Positions 1 to 6,533 of a DNA stretch of 7,581 bases are shown one piece after another. The notes below the pieces were generated by a model, which was not told the DNA's origin, made no database searches, and saw only the letters and a program-made list of their open reading frames with translations. The DNA comes from Terriglobia bacterium. GTDB lineage: Bacteria > Acidobacteriota > Terriglobia > UBA7540. How positions within the stretch are numbered: the stretch's first letter is position 1; each line of letters opens with the position of its first letter. The stretch covers positions 1-7,581 of the forward strand of contig JASHYZ010000197.1 of the NCBI GenBank assembly GCA_030042795.1, given 5' to 3'. A program made the position numbers and the translations under genes.

Positions 1-1109
1 TCAGAGGCCGGCAGGATGACCCGACTTCCAAGAAGAATCAGTTGCTGCATTATGACCTGGAGGTCTCCGGCTTCCCATCGAGTCACGCCGGCCATTTGGT
101 GCTACTGAACCTGAAAGACCAGGATTACCCCGGCACGAAGCGCATCGAAGACTGGCCCACCTGGGACCTCCCCATTCTCCGTTGGGGAAAGTCGCAAGGG
201 GCCACGGTGGGCTTCGCACACTCCGGCTGGGGACTTCAGCTTGTAGGTGACAAGCTTCCCAACTATGACGTTCCTGGCTTCGACGGCATCGGCGCCAACG
301 AATATATTGTCGATGTGACCTATCCGAACACAGTCGATTTTATCTCTGCCGGAGATACACCTTACCCTTGGGAGCTGAATATCTGGTATCAAACCCTTAA
401 CGTAGGGTTTCGAACCCGAATCTCGGGCGAGACGGACTTCCCTTGCATTTACGACAGCAAGGTCGGCGAGGGACGGCTTTACGCCAAGATTGACGCTCCT
501 CTTACCTACGCCAACTGGGTTGACGCTATTCGCTCCGGTTCGACCTACGTTTCGGACGGCCGAAGCCACCTGATGGACTTCACCGTGAACGGCATGGCAG
601 TCGGCAGCGGCGATCTGCAGCTCGCCACACCCGGCAGCGTTCGTGTGAAGGTCACCGCCGCAGCATTCCTCGACCCGGGACGGGACGAAAAAATCCGTAG
701 TCTCCCCTACGACCAGAAGCCATATTGGAGCCTGGAACGGGCCCGCATCGGTGATACGCGCACGGTTCCCGTGGAGGTCGTGGTAAACGGCAATGCGGTG
801 GCCCGGCAAGAAATCGTGGCCGACGGCACGGTTAGAACGCTCGATTTTGATGTGCCCATTCAGCAAAGCAGTTGGGTGGCAGTGCGCATCCTCCCCTCCT
901 CGCACACCAACCCGGTCTTCGTCCTTGTGGGAGGCAAGCCAGTGCGAGCCTCGCGCCGCAGCGCGCAGTGGTGTCTGGCTGGCGTCAACCAATGCTGGAC
1001 TCAGAAGGCGCCGAAGATCTCAGCGGCAGAGCTACCCGAGGCGCGTAAGGCCTACGATCATGCGCGTGAGGTTTACCAGAAATTGATCAGCGAGTGCCAG
1101 ACGGAGTAG
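1..1109 (+). CDS. CehA/McbA-family PHP-like metallohydrolase, C-terminal part (5' end outside window)
   Basis: The reading frame (first full codon at base 3) is open to the left edge, so the start lies outside the window; the TTG at 42 is not a believable start because in-frame residues continue upstream. Seen: a GHLVLLNLK stretch near 93-119, DWP.WDLPILRW, then GFAHSGWG with a His codon at 219-221, SGETDF with an Asp at 435-437, and STYVSDGRSHLMDFTVNG around 540-595. These match the pattern of CehA/McbA proteins, whose PHP-type metal centre is built from His and Asp residues and whose C-terminal half is beta-rich. The named members (carbaryl hydrolase CehA and McbA) cleave a carbamate ester, but most family members have no known substrate, so no substrate is assigned. 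The C-terminus (PEARKAYDHAREVYQKLI) looks like a short helix. The N-terminal metal-binding part is missing. It ends convergently with the Tat protein gene. Family call fairly firm, function open. Confidence 0.75.
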   Translation, partial: RGRQDDPTSKKNQLLHYDLEVSGFPSSHAGHLVLLNLKDQDYPGTKRIEDWPTWDLPILRWGKSQGATVGFAHSGWGLQLVGDKLPNYDVPGFDGIGANEYIVDVTYPNTVDFISAGDTPYPWELNIWYQTLNVGFRTRISGETDFPCIYDSKVGEGRLYAKIDAPLTYANWVDAIRSGSTYVSDGRSHLMDFTVNGMAVGSGDLQLATPGSVRVKVTAAAFLDPGRDEKIRSLPYDQKPYWSLERARIGDTRTVPVEVVVNGNAVARQEIVADGTVRTLDFDVPIQQSSWVAVRILPSSHTNPVFVLVGGKPVRASRRSAQWCLAGVNQCWTQKAPKISAAELPEARKAYDHAREVYQKLISECQTE

Positions 1110-1154
1110 GCGGGACGACTCAAGCATCTCACTGCGGCTTCTGAGAGAACGGCA

Positions 1155-1168
1155 GCACTTCGGAGTGC
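1155..1168. terminator. Small stem-loop between convergent genes, possible terminator
   Basis: GCACT (1155-1159) and AGTGC (1164-1168) form a perfect 5-bp stem around a TCGG loop, 46 bases after the stop of the CehA-like gene and 16 bases beyond the stop of the leftward Tat protein gene. The position fits a shared end for two convergent transcripts. The stem is short and neither side is followed by a clear T-run, so this is a weak call. Confidence 0.25.
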
Positions 1169-1183
1169 GCTCGCTTCTTGGGC

Positions 1184-1990
1184 TCAACGCCAGGCGGTCG
1201 AGTTAGTGTCGGCTGTCCAAATTGGCAAGCTCCGAAGACCTAGTTTGGACAAGCCTGGTCGCAGACCGCCGCTACAGTATTGGTTGTCACTATATTCCGT
1301 AATCCTCAATAGTAAGCGTCGCGCTTCTGCATCTCCGAAGCCAATATGCGGACCGAGCGGCGAGCCGAGAAAGACGAAGGCTCCCTTCCCAAGCTGGCGG
1401 TAGCAGGCGACAGCGGCGGTTCCGATGTGTGCGATATGGGCTGATGAGACAGCCTCACTGCTGACGGCGACGACGCGGCTGAAATCTCGGACTATCACCC
1501 GGGCTGGCCAATGATAGTGGACATAAGGTGCGCCACCCACTTCCCGTTTGACTGGCCACAATTCCTGCGGAGCCTGCAGAGACAAGCCAAAGTAATCCCG
1601 CAACAAGCGCCGCTCCGTCTCGAAGGCTTCGCGTTCGGCAAAGGCCGCTGCCGACTCGTAGAGAATTGTGTTGCCGGAATCCGTCAGCCGACGGATGGCG
1701 CTGGCAAGTGCGGGCGAATCCATCACAGCGCCTGGAATGACCACCAGATGAGCGGGGCGAGCGGATGGCGCGGGGACTTGCTCGAAAGGGATGGAGGCCG
1801 CTGCCAGACCGCGTGCAAACCCAGTGAGCGATTCCTGCAAGATGCATCGTTTTCCCGTGTCAACCAGGAGGCAGCGCGGGGTTGCTGGATCGATGCGCGG
1901 AATCGTGCCGTCTGCCGTGAGCCGTTGGGGCAAAACTAGGGGCACGCTGGCCGCGACGCCCAGGAACCGTCGTCGTGAAAGCGTCATCAT
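1184..1990 (-). CDS. Tat-exported protein of unknown function
   Basis: A 268-residue protein. It opens with a twin-arginine signal: SRRRFLG at residues 5-11 followed by a hydrophobic stretch (GVAASVPLVLP) and a short polar region, so export of the folded protein is expected. The start at 1990 is chosen because AGGAAGG lies just upstream (1999-1993) and the Tat motif follows at once; the ATG at 1987 is equally possible. The frame is open further upstream (to 2089), but that extension overlaps the TIM barrel gene and would bury the signal. The start overlaps the stop of the upstream gene as ATGA, so coupled translation is likely. I do not recognise a family. Alternating hydrophobic strands (HLVVIPGAV, NTILYESAAAF) and a late LGKGAFVFLGSPLGP resemble a flavodoxin/GATase1-like alpha/beta fold, but no catalytic Cys-His pair is evident. 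The last 37 or so residues after LLLRITEY look low in order and may be a non-conserved extension. Confidence 0.7.
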   Translation of the reverse strand: MMTLSRRRFLGVAASVPLVLPQRLTADGTIPRIDPATPRCLLVDTGKRCILQESLTGFARGLAAASIPFEQVPAPSARPAHLVVIPGAVMDSPALASAIRRLTDSGNTILYESAAAFAEREAFETERRLLRDYFGLSLQAPQELWPVKREVGGAPYVHYHWPARVIVRDFSRVVAVSSEAVSSAHIAHIGTAAVACYRQLGKGAFVFLGSPLGPHIGFGDAEARRLLLRITEYSDNQYCSGGLRPGLSKLGLRSLPIWTADTNSTAWR

Positions 1991-2826
1991 AGCCTTCCTG
2001 CGACCAGTCGATCGATGGCCGCCGCGGTATCGTAGAACTGCTGGTCCTTGGCGAAATGGTAGCGGTCCTCCATTTCCGCCACCAACCACCCGTCGTAGCC
2101 CACCTTTTGCAAGGCCGCGCGAATAGCCGGCCAGTTGTTGTTTCCAAGAAACAAGTTGGTGTAGACGCTCTCCTGCCCGCAGCGGCCTCGATGTTTCTTA
2201 ACGTCTTTCAAGTGAATTCGCGTGATGTGGGGTCCGTGAATTTCAATCCACTGTTCGGCGAAGCCGGTATCATGAATGTTGCCCACATCGAGGTGAAGGC
2301 CCACAAACGGGTGGTTAACGTCCTTCAGGAACATCTGGAATTCTCGAGGGCTTATCAGAAAGCGCTGCTCGGAGTTGCAATTCTCGCAGCCGATCTTTAC
2401 GCCTGCCTTTTCCGCCTTGGGGCCCAAGCCCTGCATGGCCTCCACGCAGCGCTGATAAACCTCGTTGTAAGGAACCTCTTCAGTGACCAATCCTGCCACC
2501 ACCAGGATGGCATCAGTCTTGAGCAGGCGGGCCGTTTCCAGTTGACGTTCCACAATGGCCGCGGCTTGGGCCCGCACCTTAGGGTCGCGCGCCGAGATGG
2601 GAGTCTCCCAATGCAGGCCGGTGGAAACGTTGGAAACCACCAGTCCCGCGTTCTCAACTTTGGTCAGCAGGTCAAGCACCTGCGCGTCCGTGGTACTCAT
2701 CTGGAACCACGGCACGTCGCCGAGCCACAGCTCGACGCCGTCATAGCCTGCCTTTTTGATGAGCTCCAAGCCCTGCTGAAAGCTCCAGCCGTGCGGAATC
2801 ATGTTGTCGCCGATGGATTTTTTCAT
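1987..2826 (-). CDS. Sugar phosphate isomerase/epimerase-like TIM barrel protein (AP endonuclease 2 superfamily)
   Basis: A 279-residue protein, the usual length for the xylose-isomerase-like TIM barrel family (Pfam AP_endonuc_2). Seen: an opening strand and helix (SFQQGLELIKKAGYDGVELW), then the strand-end acidic and His residues expected for a divalent metal site: Glu148 in IGCEN, Asp180 in GLHLDVGNI, His205 in RIHLKD and Glu251 in LVAEME. LDVGN followed by H.KD is typical of the sugar isomerases and epimerases in this superfamily rather than of DNA endonuclease IV. No signal peptide, so cytoplasmic. Family members move carbonyl groups or invert stereocentres on keto-sugars and inositols; the exact substrate cannot be read here. 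The ATG at 2826 fits the family N-terminus; GAAGGA at 2846-2841 is 14 bases away, a long spacing. It is the first gene of a leftward pair with the Tat protein gene, with which it shares ATGA. Confidence 0.88.
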   Translation of the reverse strand: MKKSIGDNMIPHGWSFQQGLELIKKAGYDGVELWLGDVPWFQMSTTDAQVLDLLTKVENAGLVVSNVSTGLHWETPISARDPKVRAQAAAIVERQLETARLLKTDAILVVAGLVTEEVPYNEVYQRCVEAMQGLGPKAEKAGVKIGCENCNSEQRFLISPREFQMFLKDVNHPFVGLHLDVGNIHDTGFAEQWIEIHGPHITRIHLKDVKKHRGRCGQESVYTNLFLGNNNWPAIRAALQKVGYDGWLVAEMEDRYHFAKDQQFYDTAAAIDRLVAGRL

Positions 2827-3197
2827 ACAAGTTTGTCCGTTCCTTCAAGAGTTCGTGACGGGAATGCCTTGAGCGCGCATCTTAACTTAGTTTGTGAGTG
2901 GGTGGGTAGGGTTTTGTCTACAAGCGCCGGGGAGACTATCACCGGGTCCCCGGAGGCCCCGTCGGACTCATCTCTATCCCTCAGGCGCATTGGCGAAATT
3001 TACTTTACAGGCAGTGGGAAGATAGGGGCCGCCCCTAACCTCAAATTGACCACTACCACTTTACACGGTTGCTTGATGAGCCTGAAGAAAGTCACGTATG
3101 ATGGTCTTAGCACGCTGCGGAAAAGCCGTCTAACCTGACGAATTCAGCGCCGTTCGCAGCAGGCGGGCGAACGGGCTCTTGTAACACCTTCTTCATT
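2827..3197. other. Divergent intergenic spacer with inverted repeats
   Basis: This 371-base stretch separates the leftward TIM barrel gene from the rightward scpB. I see no convincing gene in it; the open frame crossing part of it on the + strand is the antisense of the TIM barrel gene running on. It holds a 7-bp GC-rich inverted repeat (CCGGGGA 2927-2933, TCCCCGG 2947-2953), a near-perfect 15-base palindrome (TAGGGGC-C-GCCCCTA, 3023-3037) and a possible sigma-70 promoter at 3073-3102. Regulation of one or both flanking units from here is inferred from position only. Confidence 0.6.
3073..3102 (+). promoter_or_regulatory. Possible sigma-70 promoter for scpB-rluB-hisC
   Basis: TTGATG (3073-3078) and TATGAT (3097-3102) are separated by 18 bases and match the -35 and -10 consensus at 4 and 5 of 6 positions. 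Transcription would begin near 3109, giving a leader of about 90 bases before the scpB ATG. It is a match by eye in a divergent spacer where a promoter is expected; chance matches of this quality are not rare. Confidence 0.35.
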
Positions 3198-4031
3198 ATG
3201 GCGGAAAGCACGCTGAAGGACGAAACCTTAAAGGCTCTCATCGAGGCCATTATTTACGTGTCGCCGGAGCCAGTGACGCTTGACATGCTGGCCAAAGCGC
3301 TGGAGGGCGAGTCTCGCGATCGCATCAAGGGTAGCCTCTACGGCCTACTGAATGACTATGCTTGGCCTCAGCATGGCATTCAGATCCGGCCGGTCGCCGG
3401 AGGTTGGAAGTTCTCGTCCAAGCCGGAACATCACGAGGTGCTCCGCGGTTTCGTCAAGAGCCTGAAGCCGCCGGTCCGCCTCTCGAAGCCCGCGCTTGAA
3501 GCTCTCTCCGTGATTGCTTACCGGCAACCGGTAACTGTTCCCGAGATTAACGACATCCGTGGCGTGGATTGCGGCGGCGTGATTCACACCCTGCTTGAGA
3601 AAAAGCTGGTGGTGACGGCCGGTCGCAAGAATGTGGTCGGCAGGCCCATCCTCTATCGGACCTCGCGGGAGTTTCTGGTGCACTTCGGACTAAGGGATTT
3701 GAGCGAGTTGCCTAGCCTTCGCGAGTTCGAGGAGATGGCGCGCCAGGCTTTGGGCTCGGACGCTGTTCCGCAGAACGAACTTGCGGGAGCACCGGAATCC
3801 AACGCCGAACCGATCAAGGCGGAGCCGGAGGTCACTGCGGACGAGCTTGCCGATCCCTCGGGCGAAGTGGTTGAACCTGAGATTTCCGAACCCGGCAACC
3901 CCTCTGCTGAACCGGCCAACGCTTTAAGCAATGCCTCCGCCGGTGATGGGACTCCGGAAGCCAACGGCGGGTCCGCCAGCGAGACGGGCGTTGCTCAGAA
4001 CACAGATTCGGCGGCTCCACTGAAACCCTAA
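3198..4031 (+). CDS. scpB: Segregation and condensation protein B (ScpB)
   Basis: ScpB is a kleisin-associated winged-helix subunit that works as a dimer with ScpA and the SMC ATPase in the bacterial condensin that compacts and segregates the chromosome. Seen: a first winged-helix region at residues 10-85 (LKALIEAIIYVSPEPVTLDM), and a second at about 93-172 with the family hallmark LSKPALEALSVIAYRQPVT (95-113), EINDIRGVD, a VGRPILY.T wing and HFGLRDLSELP (162-172). The conserved core ends near residue 185, after which about 90 residues are acidic, rich in Glu, Pro, Ala, Ser and Gly and probably disordered; the protein is 277 residues where many ScpBs have about 180-200. The ATG at 3198 matches the family N-terminus, but no clear Shine-Dalgarno precedes it. 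It heads a rightward run with the pseudouridine synthase 6 bases downstream. No scpA is adjacent upstream. Confidence 0.95.
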   Translation: MAESTLKDETLKALIEAIIYVSPEPVTLDMLAKALEGESRDRIKGSLYGLLNDYAWPQHGIQIRPVAGGWKFSSKPEHHEVLRGFVKSLKPPVRLSKPALEALSVIAYRQPVTVPEINDIRGVDCGGVIHTLLEKKLVVTAGRKNVVGRPILYRTSREFLVHFGLRDLSELPSLREFEEMARQALGSDAVPQNELAGAPESNAEPIKAEPEVTADELADPSGEVVEPEISEPGNPSAEPANALSNASAGDGTPEANGGSASETGVAQNTDSAAPLKP

Positions 4032-4037
4032 GCGTCT

Positions 4038-4787
4038 ATGCTCGAGCGCTTGCAGAAGATCATTGCCTCCGCCGGCGTCACTTCCCGCCGCAAAGCCGAA
4101 GAGTTGATTCAGCAGGGACGTGTCACCGTCAACGGGCAGACGGTGAGGGAATTGGGGTCCAAAGCTGACGCCGGCCGCGACCATATTCGGGTGGACGGCA
4201 GGCCGCTGCGGCCCACGCGCAACCTGACCTACGTTTTGGTCAACAAACCGGTGGGCTACGTTTCAACGGTAAGCGACCCTCAGCACCGGCCTACGGTGGT
4301 CTCGCTGGTTCGCAGCGTCAACGAGCGCCTCTATCCCATCGGACGTCTTGACTACCACTCGTCGGGAATCATCCTGCTGACCAACGACGGCGACTTGGCG
4401 AACTTCATGATGGCGCGCGCCTCTGCGGTGCCGCGAACCTATCACGTGAAACTCGAAGAAAGCGCAGATCCCGAAGCCCTGCGCAAGCTCGAGCAAGGAA
4501 TCGCACTCGACGGGCAGCGCACGGCCCCAGCGCGGATTCGGCCGCTCTCAGCGCGCAGCGAGCGCGACAAGCCCTGGTACGAAATTACCCTTGTGGAAGG
4601 GCGCTACCACCAGGTGCGCCGAATGTTTGAGCGCATCGGGCGGCCGGTGGTAAAGTTGAAACGGGTGCGCATTGCGTTCTTGACGGACGAAGGTCTGGCG
4701 CCGGGCCGCTTCCGGCACCTGGCGCCGCGCGAGGTGGAAAGATTGAAGAAGATGAGCGCTCATCGTCCGGCAAAAGCGCACGCGTAG
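4038..4787 (+). CDS. rluB: Pseudouridine synthase, RsuA/RluB family (probably 23S rRNA)
   Basis: A 249-residue enzyme that isomerises uridine to pseudouridine in ribosomal RNA. Seen: an N-terminal S4 RNA-binding domain (residues 2-48: LQKIIASAGVTSRRKAEELI..GRVTVNG), a linker, then the catalytic domain with LVNKPVGYVST (67-77), the active-site motif GRLDYHSSG with catalytic Asp105, LLTNDGDL (113-120) and the C-terminal EGRYHQVRRMFERIG (187-201). This architecture is RsuA/RluB/RluE/RluF; the place directly after scpB is the common setting of RluB, which modifies helix 89 of 23S rRNA in model bacteria, so the symbol rests partly on context. The residue after RLDY is His where Asp or Asn is more usual, but that position varies. 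It starts 6 bases after the scpB stop without a visible Shine-Dalgarno, suggesting translation continues from scpB. Confidence 0.92.
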   Translation: MLERLQKIIASAGVTSRRKAEELIQQGRVTVNGQTVRELGSKADAGRDHIRVDGRPLRPTRNLTYVLVNKPVGYVSTVSDPQHRPTVVSLVRSVNERLYPIGRLDYHSSGIILLTNDGDLANFMMARASAVPRTYHVKLEESADPEALRKLEQGIALDGQRTAPARIRPLSARSERDKPWYEITLVEGRYHQVRRMFERIGRPVVKLKRVRIAFLTDEGLAPGRFRHLAPREVERLKKMSAHRPAKAHA

Positions 4788-4805
4788 CGGTAGGTTCGTC
4801 GCAGC

Positions 4806-5939
4806 ATGTCTCGCCCGCCGATTAACGATCTCGTCACGCCCTGGTCCCGTCACCTTCGTCCTTACCCTCCCGGAAAACCCGTCGAAGAGGTCGAGCGTGA
4901 GTTAGGCCATGCCGCTATCAAGCTAGCCTCCAATGAAAATCCGCTGGGTCCGTCCCCGCTCGCTCTCGAGGCCATTCGCCGATGCCTGGAACGCGCCAGC
5001 TTCTATCCGGATAGCGGCGGTTATTATCTGCGCCAGAAGCTTTCGGAATTGCACGAAGTAGACATGAGCCGGGTGATTCTGGGCGCAGGGTCGACAGACT
5101 TGATTGAGTTGACCGCCAAGACCTGTCTGGCTCCCAGCGACGAAGTAGTGATCTCCGAGTCCTCCTTTTACATCTATGAGACCGCAACGCTCTCCATGGG
5201 CGGCCTGCTGGTGAAAGTTCCCATGCGGGACCTTACCTGCGACCTCGAGGCGATGGCGCGTGCTGTGACGCCGCGGACGAAGATGGTGTACCTCGCGAAC
5301 CCCAACAACCCCACGGGCACGTTCTTCACAGCCGGCCGGTTCGAGCGGTTTCTCAGCGCTGTGCCGCCGCGGGTGTTGGTGGTGCTCGACGAGGCCTATT
5401 GTGACTACGTTGACGCGCCCGGCTATTCGCGGTCGCTGAGTGAAGTCAAGGCCGGAAAAAACCTGTTGGTGCTGCGCACCTTCTCGAAGGTACACGGCTT
5501 GGCAGGTCTGCGTATCGGCTACGGCGTGGGGTGCGAGAAATTGATCGAAGTGCTGAACCGCGTGCGGTCGCCGTTCAACGCCTCCAGCGTGGCTCAGGCC
5601 GCAGCGCTGGCCGCGCTCGATGATGACGAACACGTGGCGCGCTCCATCGAGTGCAATCGGCGTGAGACGCGGTTCCTGATGCACGAGCTCGCCGCGCTCG
5701 GAGTTGGCTACACGCCGTCAGCGGCGAATTTTCTGCTGATTGACACCGGCCGCGATTGCGACGATGATTTCAGGCGTCTGCTCCACGAAGGAGTGATCGT
5801 TCGGCCGATGAAGCTGTACGGGTTTCCAACGCGCTTGCGCGTGACGGTAGGGACACACGAGGACAACGTGACGTTTCTCGAAGCGTTGGAACGCGTGGGA
5901 AGGTCGGCCGAGCAAGCGCCGGTGGGCAGCCGGTTGTAG
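4806..5939 (+). CDS. hisC: Histidinol-phosphate aminotransferase
   Basis: A 377-residue PLP-dependent fold-type I aminotransferase, close to the usual HisC length. It transfers an amino group from glutamate to imidazole acetol phosphate in histidine synthesis; many HisC proteins also act on aromatic keto acids. Seen: LASNENPLGPSP (40-51), a Tyr in SFYPDSGGYYLRQKL, GAGSTDLIEL (93-102) that cups the cofactor phosphate, NPNNPTGT (165-172) with Asn168, LDEAYCDY (194-201) with Asp195 contacting the pyridine nitrogen, the Schiff-base Lys228 in TFSKVHGLAGLRIGY with Arg236, and the substrate-carboxylate Arg345 in LRVTVGT. All key residues are present. It lies 18 bases after the pseudouridine synthase with only a weak AGG upstream, and no other his gene is in the window. 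Context could also suit an aromatic aminotransferase role, but the motifs favour HisC. Confidence 0.93.
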   Translation: MSRPPINDLVTPWSRHLRPYPPGKPVEEVERELGHAAIKLASNENPLGPSPLALEAIRRCLERASFYPDSGGYYLRQKLSELHEVDMSRVILGAGSTDLIELTAKTCLAPSDEVVISESSFYIYETATLSMGGLLVKVPMRDLTCDLEAMARAVTPRTKMVYLANPNNPTGTFFTAGRFERFLSAVPPRVLVVLDEAYCDYVDAPGYSRSLSEVKAGKNLLVLRTFSKVHGLAGLRIGYGVGCEKLIEVLNRVRSPFNASSVAQAAALAALDDDEHVARSIECNRRETRFLMHELAALGVGYTPSAANFLLIDTGRDCDDDFRRLLHEGVIVRPMKLYGFPTRLRVTVGTHEDNVTFLEALERVGRSAEQAPVGSRL

Positions 5940-6002
5940 ATCGCGAGTCTGGCTCAAGTCGGGCACGGTTTGATTGCGGGCGAGTGGATCCTTGCCGGCG
6001 AC

Positions 6003-6010
6003 AGGAGGTG
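6003..6010 (+). promoter_or_regulatory. Strong Shine-Dalgarno before an alternative ATG at 6015
   Basis: AGGAGGTG is a full anti-16S match and AGGAGG lies 6 bases before an ATG at 6015. That ATG is in frame with the CoA-binding protein and would add 32 N-terminal residues. It is the best ribosome binding site in the window, which makes the start of that gene ambiguous. Confidence 0.6.
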
Positions 6011-6110
6011 TGAGATGGCCTCGACTCATTCGCATCATTCGGTACCGGCAGCGCCAGGCAGCGCAACGGCGTGGCGCAGGGAACGCCGCTTGGCGCAGAG
6101 AGGACGTGCG

Positions 6111-6521
6111 ATGGGCGACCTGATCACCGGCATCCTCGAGAAATATAAAACCCTAGCCGTGGTGGGCCTCTCCTCAAAACCTTCGCGTCCCAGTTGCGGC
6201 GTAGCGGCCTACATGCAACGCCACGGCTACCGCATCATCCCCGTTAATCCCAACGAGAGATCGGTGCTCGGCGAACGTTCTTACCCAACGCTCGAGACCA
6301 TTCCCCAGGCCTTTGAGACGGTCGTCATCTTCCGCCAGCCTCAACACGTGCCCGCCTTGGTGGAAAGCGCCATCGCGCGCGGCGCACGGGTGATCTGGAT
6401 GCAAGAGGGTATCACCCACGAGAAGGCCGCGGAGAGAGCCCGCAGCGCCGGACTCGAAGTTGTGCAAGACCGGTGCATCCTTAAAGAGCATGCCAAGCGA
6501 TTCCTGAGCGAAGGGATTTAG
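6111..6521 (+). CDS. CoA-binding domain protein (YccU-like)
   Basis: A 136-residue single-domain Rossmann-fold protein of the CoA_binding_2 family, like E. coli YccU. Seen: AVVGLSSKPSRPSCGVAAYM (16-35), the nucleotide-binding turn and helix; RIIPVNPNE (41-49); SYPTLETIPQAFETVVIFR (57-75); GARVIWMQEGI (91-101); and VVQDRCILKEH (117-127). These follow the family from end to end. Members bind CoA and resemble the CoA-ligase domain of succinyl-CoA synthetase, but their physiological role is not settled. I chose 6111 because the family normally begins just before this point and AGAGAGGA lies 6 bases upstream. An in-frame ATG at 6015 with a stronger AGGAGGTG would give 168 residues with a His- and Arg-rich extension whose third-position GC (about 58 percent by hand count) is lower than that of the core. 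It lies 171 bases after hisC and could be co-transcribed with it. Confidence 0.88.
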   Translation: MGDLITGILEKYKTLAVVGLSSKPSRPSCGVAAYMQRHGYRIIPVNPNERSVLGERSYPTLETIPQAFETVVIFRQPQHVPALVESAIARGARVIWMQEGITHEKAAERARSAGLEVVQDRCILKEHAKRFLSEGI

Positions 6522-6533
6522 AGGGCAGGCTAT

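Noticed and set aside
102..992. Long - strand open frame of about 296 codons opposite the CehA-like gene
   Set aside because: The + strand frame matches a known family throughout, and the antisense product has no recognisable motifs; GC-rich genes often leave such open antisense frames.
1991..2089. Upstream extension of the Tat protein to an earlier in-frame start at 2089
   Set aside because: It would overlap the isomerase gene by about 100 bases and place 33 residues before a clear Tat signal, whereas the start at 1990 has AGGAAGG just ahead.
3046..3074. TTGACC as a -35 box for scpB
   Set aside because: At 17 bases spacing the -10 position reads TTGCTT, which matches the consensus at only two positions.
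2056..3138. Long + strand open frame of 360 codons opposite the TIM barrel gene
   Set aside because: It is antisense to a clear isomerase-like gene and its translation shows no family pattern; it runs on into the spacer without a new start or ribosome binding site.
4923..5684. Open frame on the - strand opposite hisC
   Set aside because: hisC motifs cover the whole + strand stretch; the antisense translation is His- and Arg-rich without motif content.
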